A stretch of DNA of 5,868 bases, from NCBI GenBank assembly GCA_016303175.1, contig JAEDMF010000108.1, positions 1-5,868 on the forward strand, written 5' to 3'. Under the pieces are notes generated by a model. The model did no database searches. It had not been told where the DNA came from and saw only the letters and a list, made by a program, of their open reading frames with translations. The stretch is from Bacteroidales bacterium (GTDB lineage: Bacteria > Bacteroidota > Bacteroidia > Bacteroidales > UBA932). The position numbers and the translations under genes were made by a program. Below are positions 5,556-5,868 of this stretch, piece after piece. Position 1 is the first letter of the stretch. Each line of letters starts with the position of its first letter.

Positions 5556-5868
5556 ATGAAAACAGGGATATCCAAACTTTTCGTCGCCAGTATCGCAGCA
5601 CTCCTGCTCGGGGTGCTGCCGGTTTTTGCCGGAGGCGAGTTCGAGACCAAAAAGTATAAAATTTCGGATTTCCGGCACAGGACCACATACGTCGTGCTCT
5701 CGGGCAATGCAATTGTGGACGCCGTGCTGAGAAGCGAATTTCAGAGAGTATGGACTCTGTCTCCTTACGAATTTTCCACTATTGAGGACTTCAATGTTTC
5801 AAAGAAGAATCCCGAAAGTTATTTCCTTCTGCTCGTAGATTCCCGCTTTAGAAATGAAAGGCACGACA
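5556..5868 (+). CDS. Secreted protein of unknown function, 5' part only
   Basis: An ATG at 5556 opens a frame that continues without a stop to the window edge (104 codons seen), so the gene is cut by the window. The N-terminus is a clear Sec signal peptide: basic MKTGISK, a hydrophobic core around residues 8-24, and a likely signal peptidase I cleavage after VFA (23-25), giving a mature start at GGEFETKK. There is no lipobox Cys, so it is probably periplasmic or surface-directed, not a lipoprotein. The mature part includes HRTTYVVLSGNAIVDAVLR and the segment RVWTLSPYEFSTIEDF, followed by NPESYFLLLVDSRF. I have a vague recollection of WxxSPYEF-type secreted proteins in Bacteroidales but cannot name a function. 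It lies 26 bp after the DUF1015 gene with no terminator between, so co-transcription is possible although the export signal suggests an unrelated job. Confidence 0.82.
   Translation, partial: MKTGISKLFVASIAALLLGVLPVFAGGEFETKKYKISDFRHRTTYVVLSGNAIVDAVLRSEFQRVWTLSPYEFSTIEDFNVSKKNPESYFLLLVDSRFRNERHD

Overview
The window looks like chromosomal housekeeping DNA of a Bacteroidota (Bacteroidales-type) bacterium of moderate GC. The evidence is a short serine-pathway SerA of the form I associate with Bacteroidales, a serC-serA-DUF1015 gene order, two matches to the Bacteroidota -7 promoter motif TAnnTTTG in the one divergent intergenic gap, and weak or absent Shine-Dalgarno sequences before most starts. 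There is no sign of phage, insertion sequence, CRISPR, tRNA or rRNA.

Left part (1-1570), read leftward: a small protein with a pRiA4b ORF-3-like N-terminal domain and an extremely acidic tail is followed after 5 bp by miaA, the tRNA A37 prenyltransferase. They form one two-gene transcription unit. The first 119 bases past miaA hold only a possible C-terminal scrap of a convergent rightward gene (1-42) and otherwise nothing I can name.

Middle (1571-1651) is a short divergent promoter region with one TAnnTTTG match facing each way.

Right part (1652-5868), read rightward: a YigZ/IMPACT-family gene overlaps the start of serC by 59 nt. serC (phosphoserine aminotransferase) is followed, after a 41-bp gap with a GNRA-loop hairpin, by serA (D-3-phosphoglycerate dehydrogenase, short type without ACT domain). 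serA and a DUF1015 gene share one base (TAATG). A secreted protein of unknown function starts 26 bp later and runs off the window. SerA makes 3-phosphohydroxypyruvate from 3-phosphoglycerate and SerC transaminates it to phosphoserine. No serB phosphatase is present. The tightly coupled third gene, DUF1015, carries an ADGHHR motif like that of ParB/sulfiredoxin-fold kinases and is the most interesting unknown here.

The best candidates for follow-up are the DUF1015 protein as a possible serine/phosphoserine enzyme, and the SerA active site, in which the usual Glu-His pair of D-2-hydroxyacid dehydrogenases appears replaced (Lys-Lys where the His should be).
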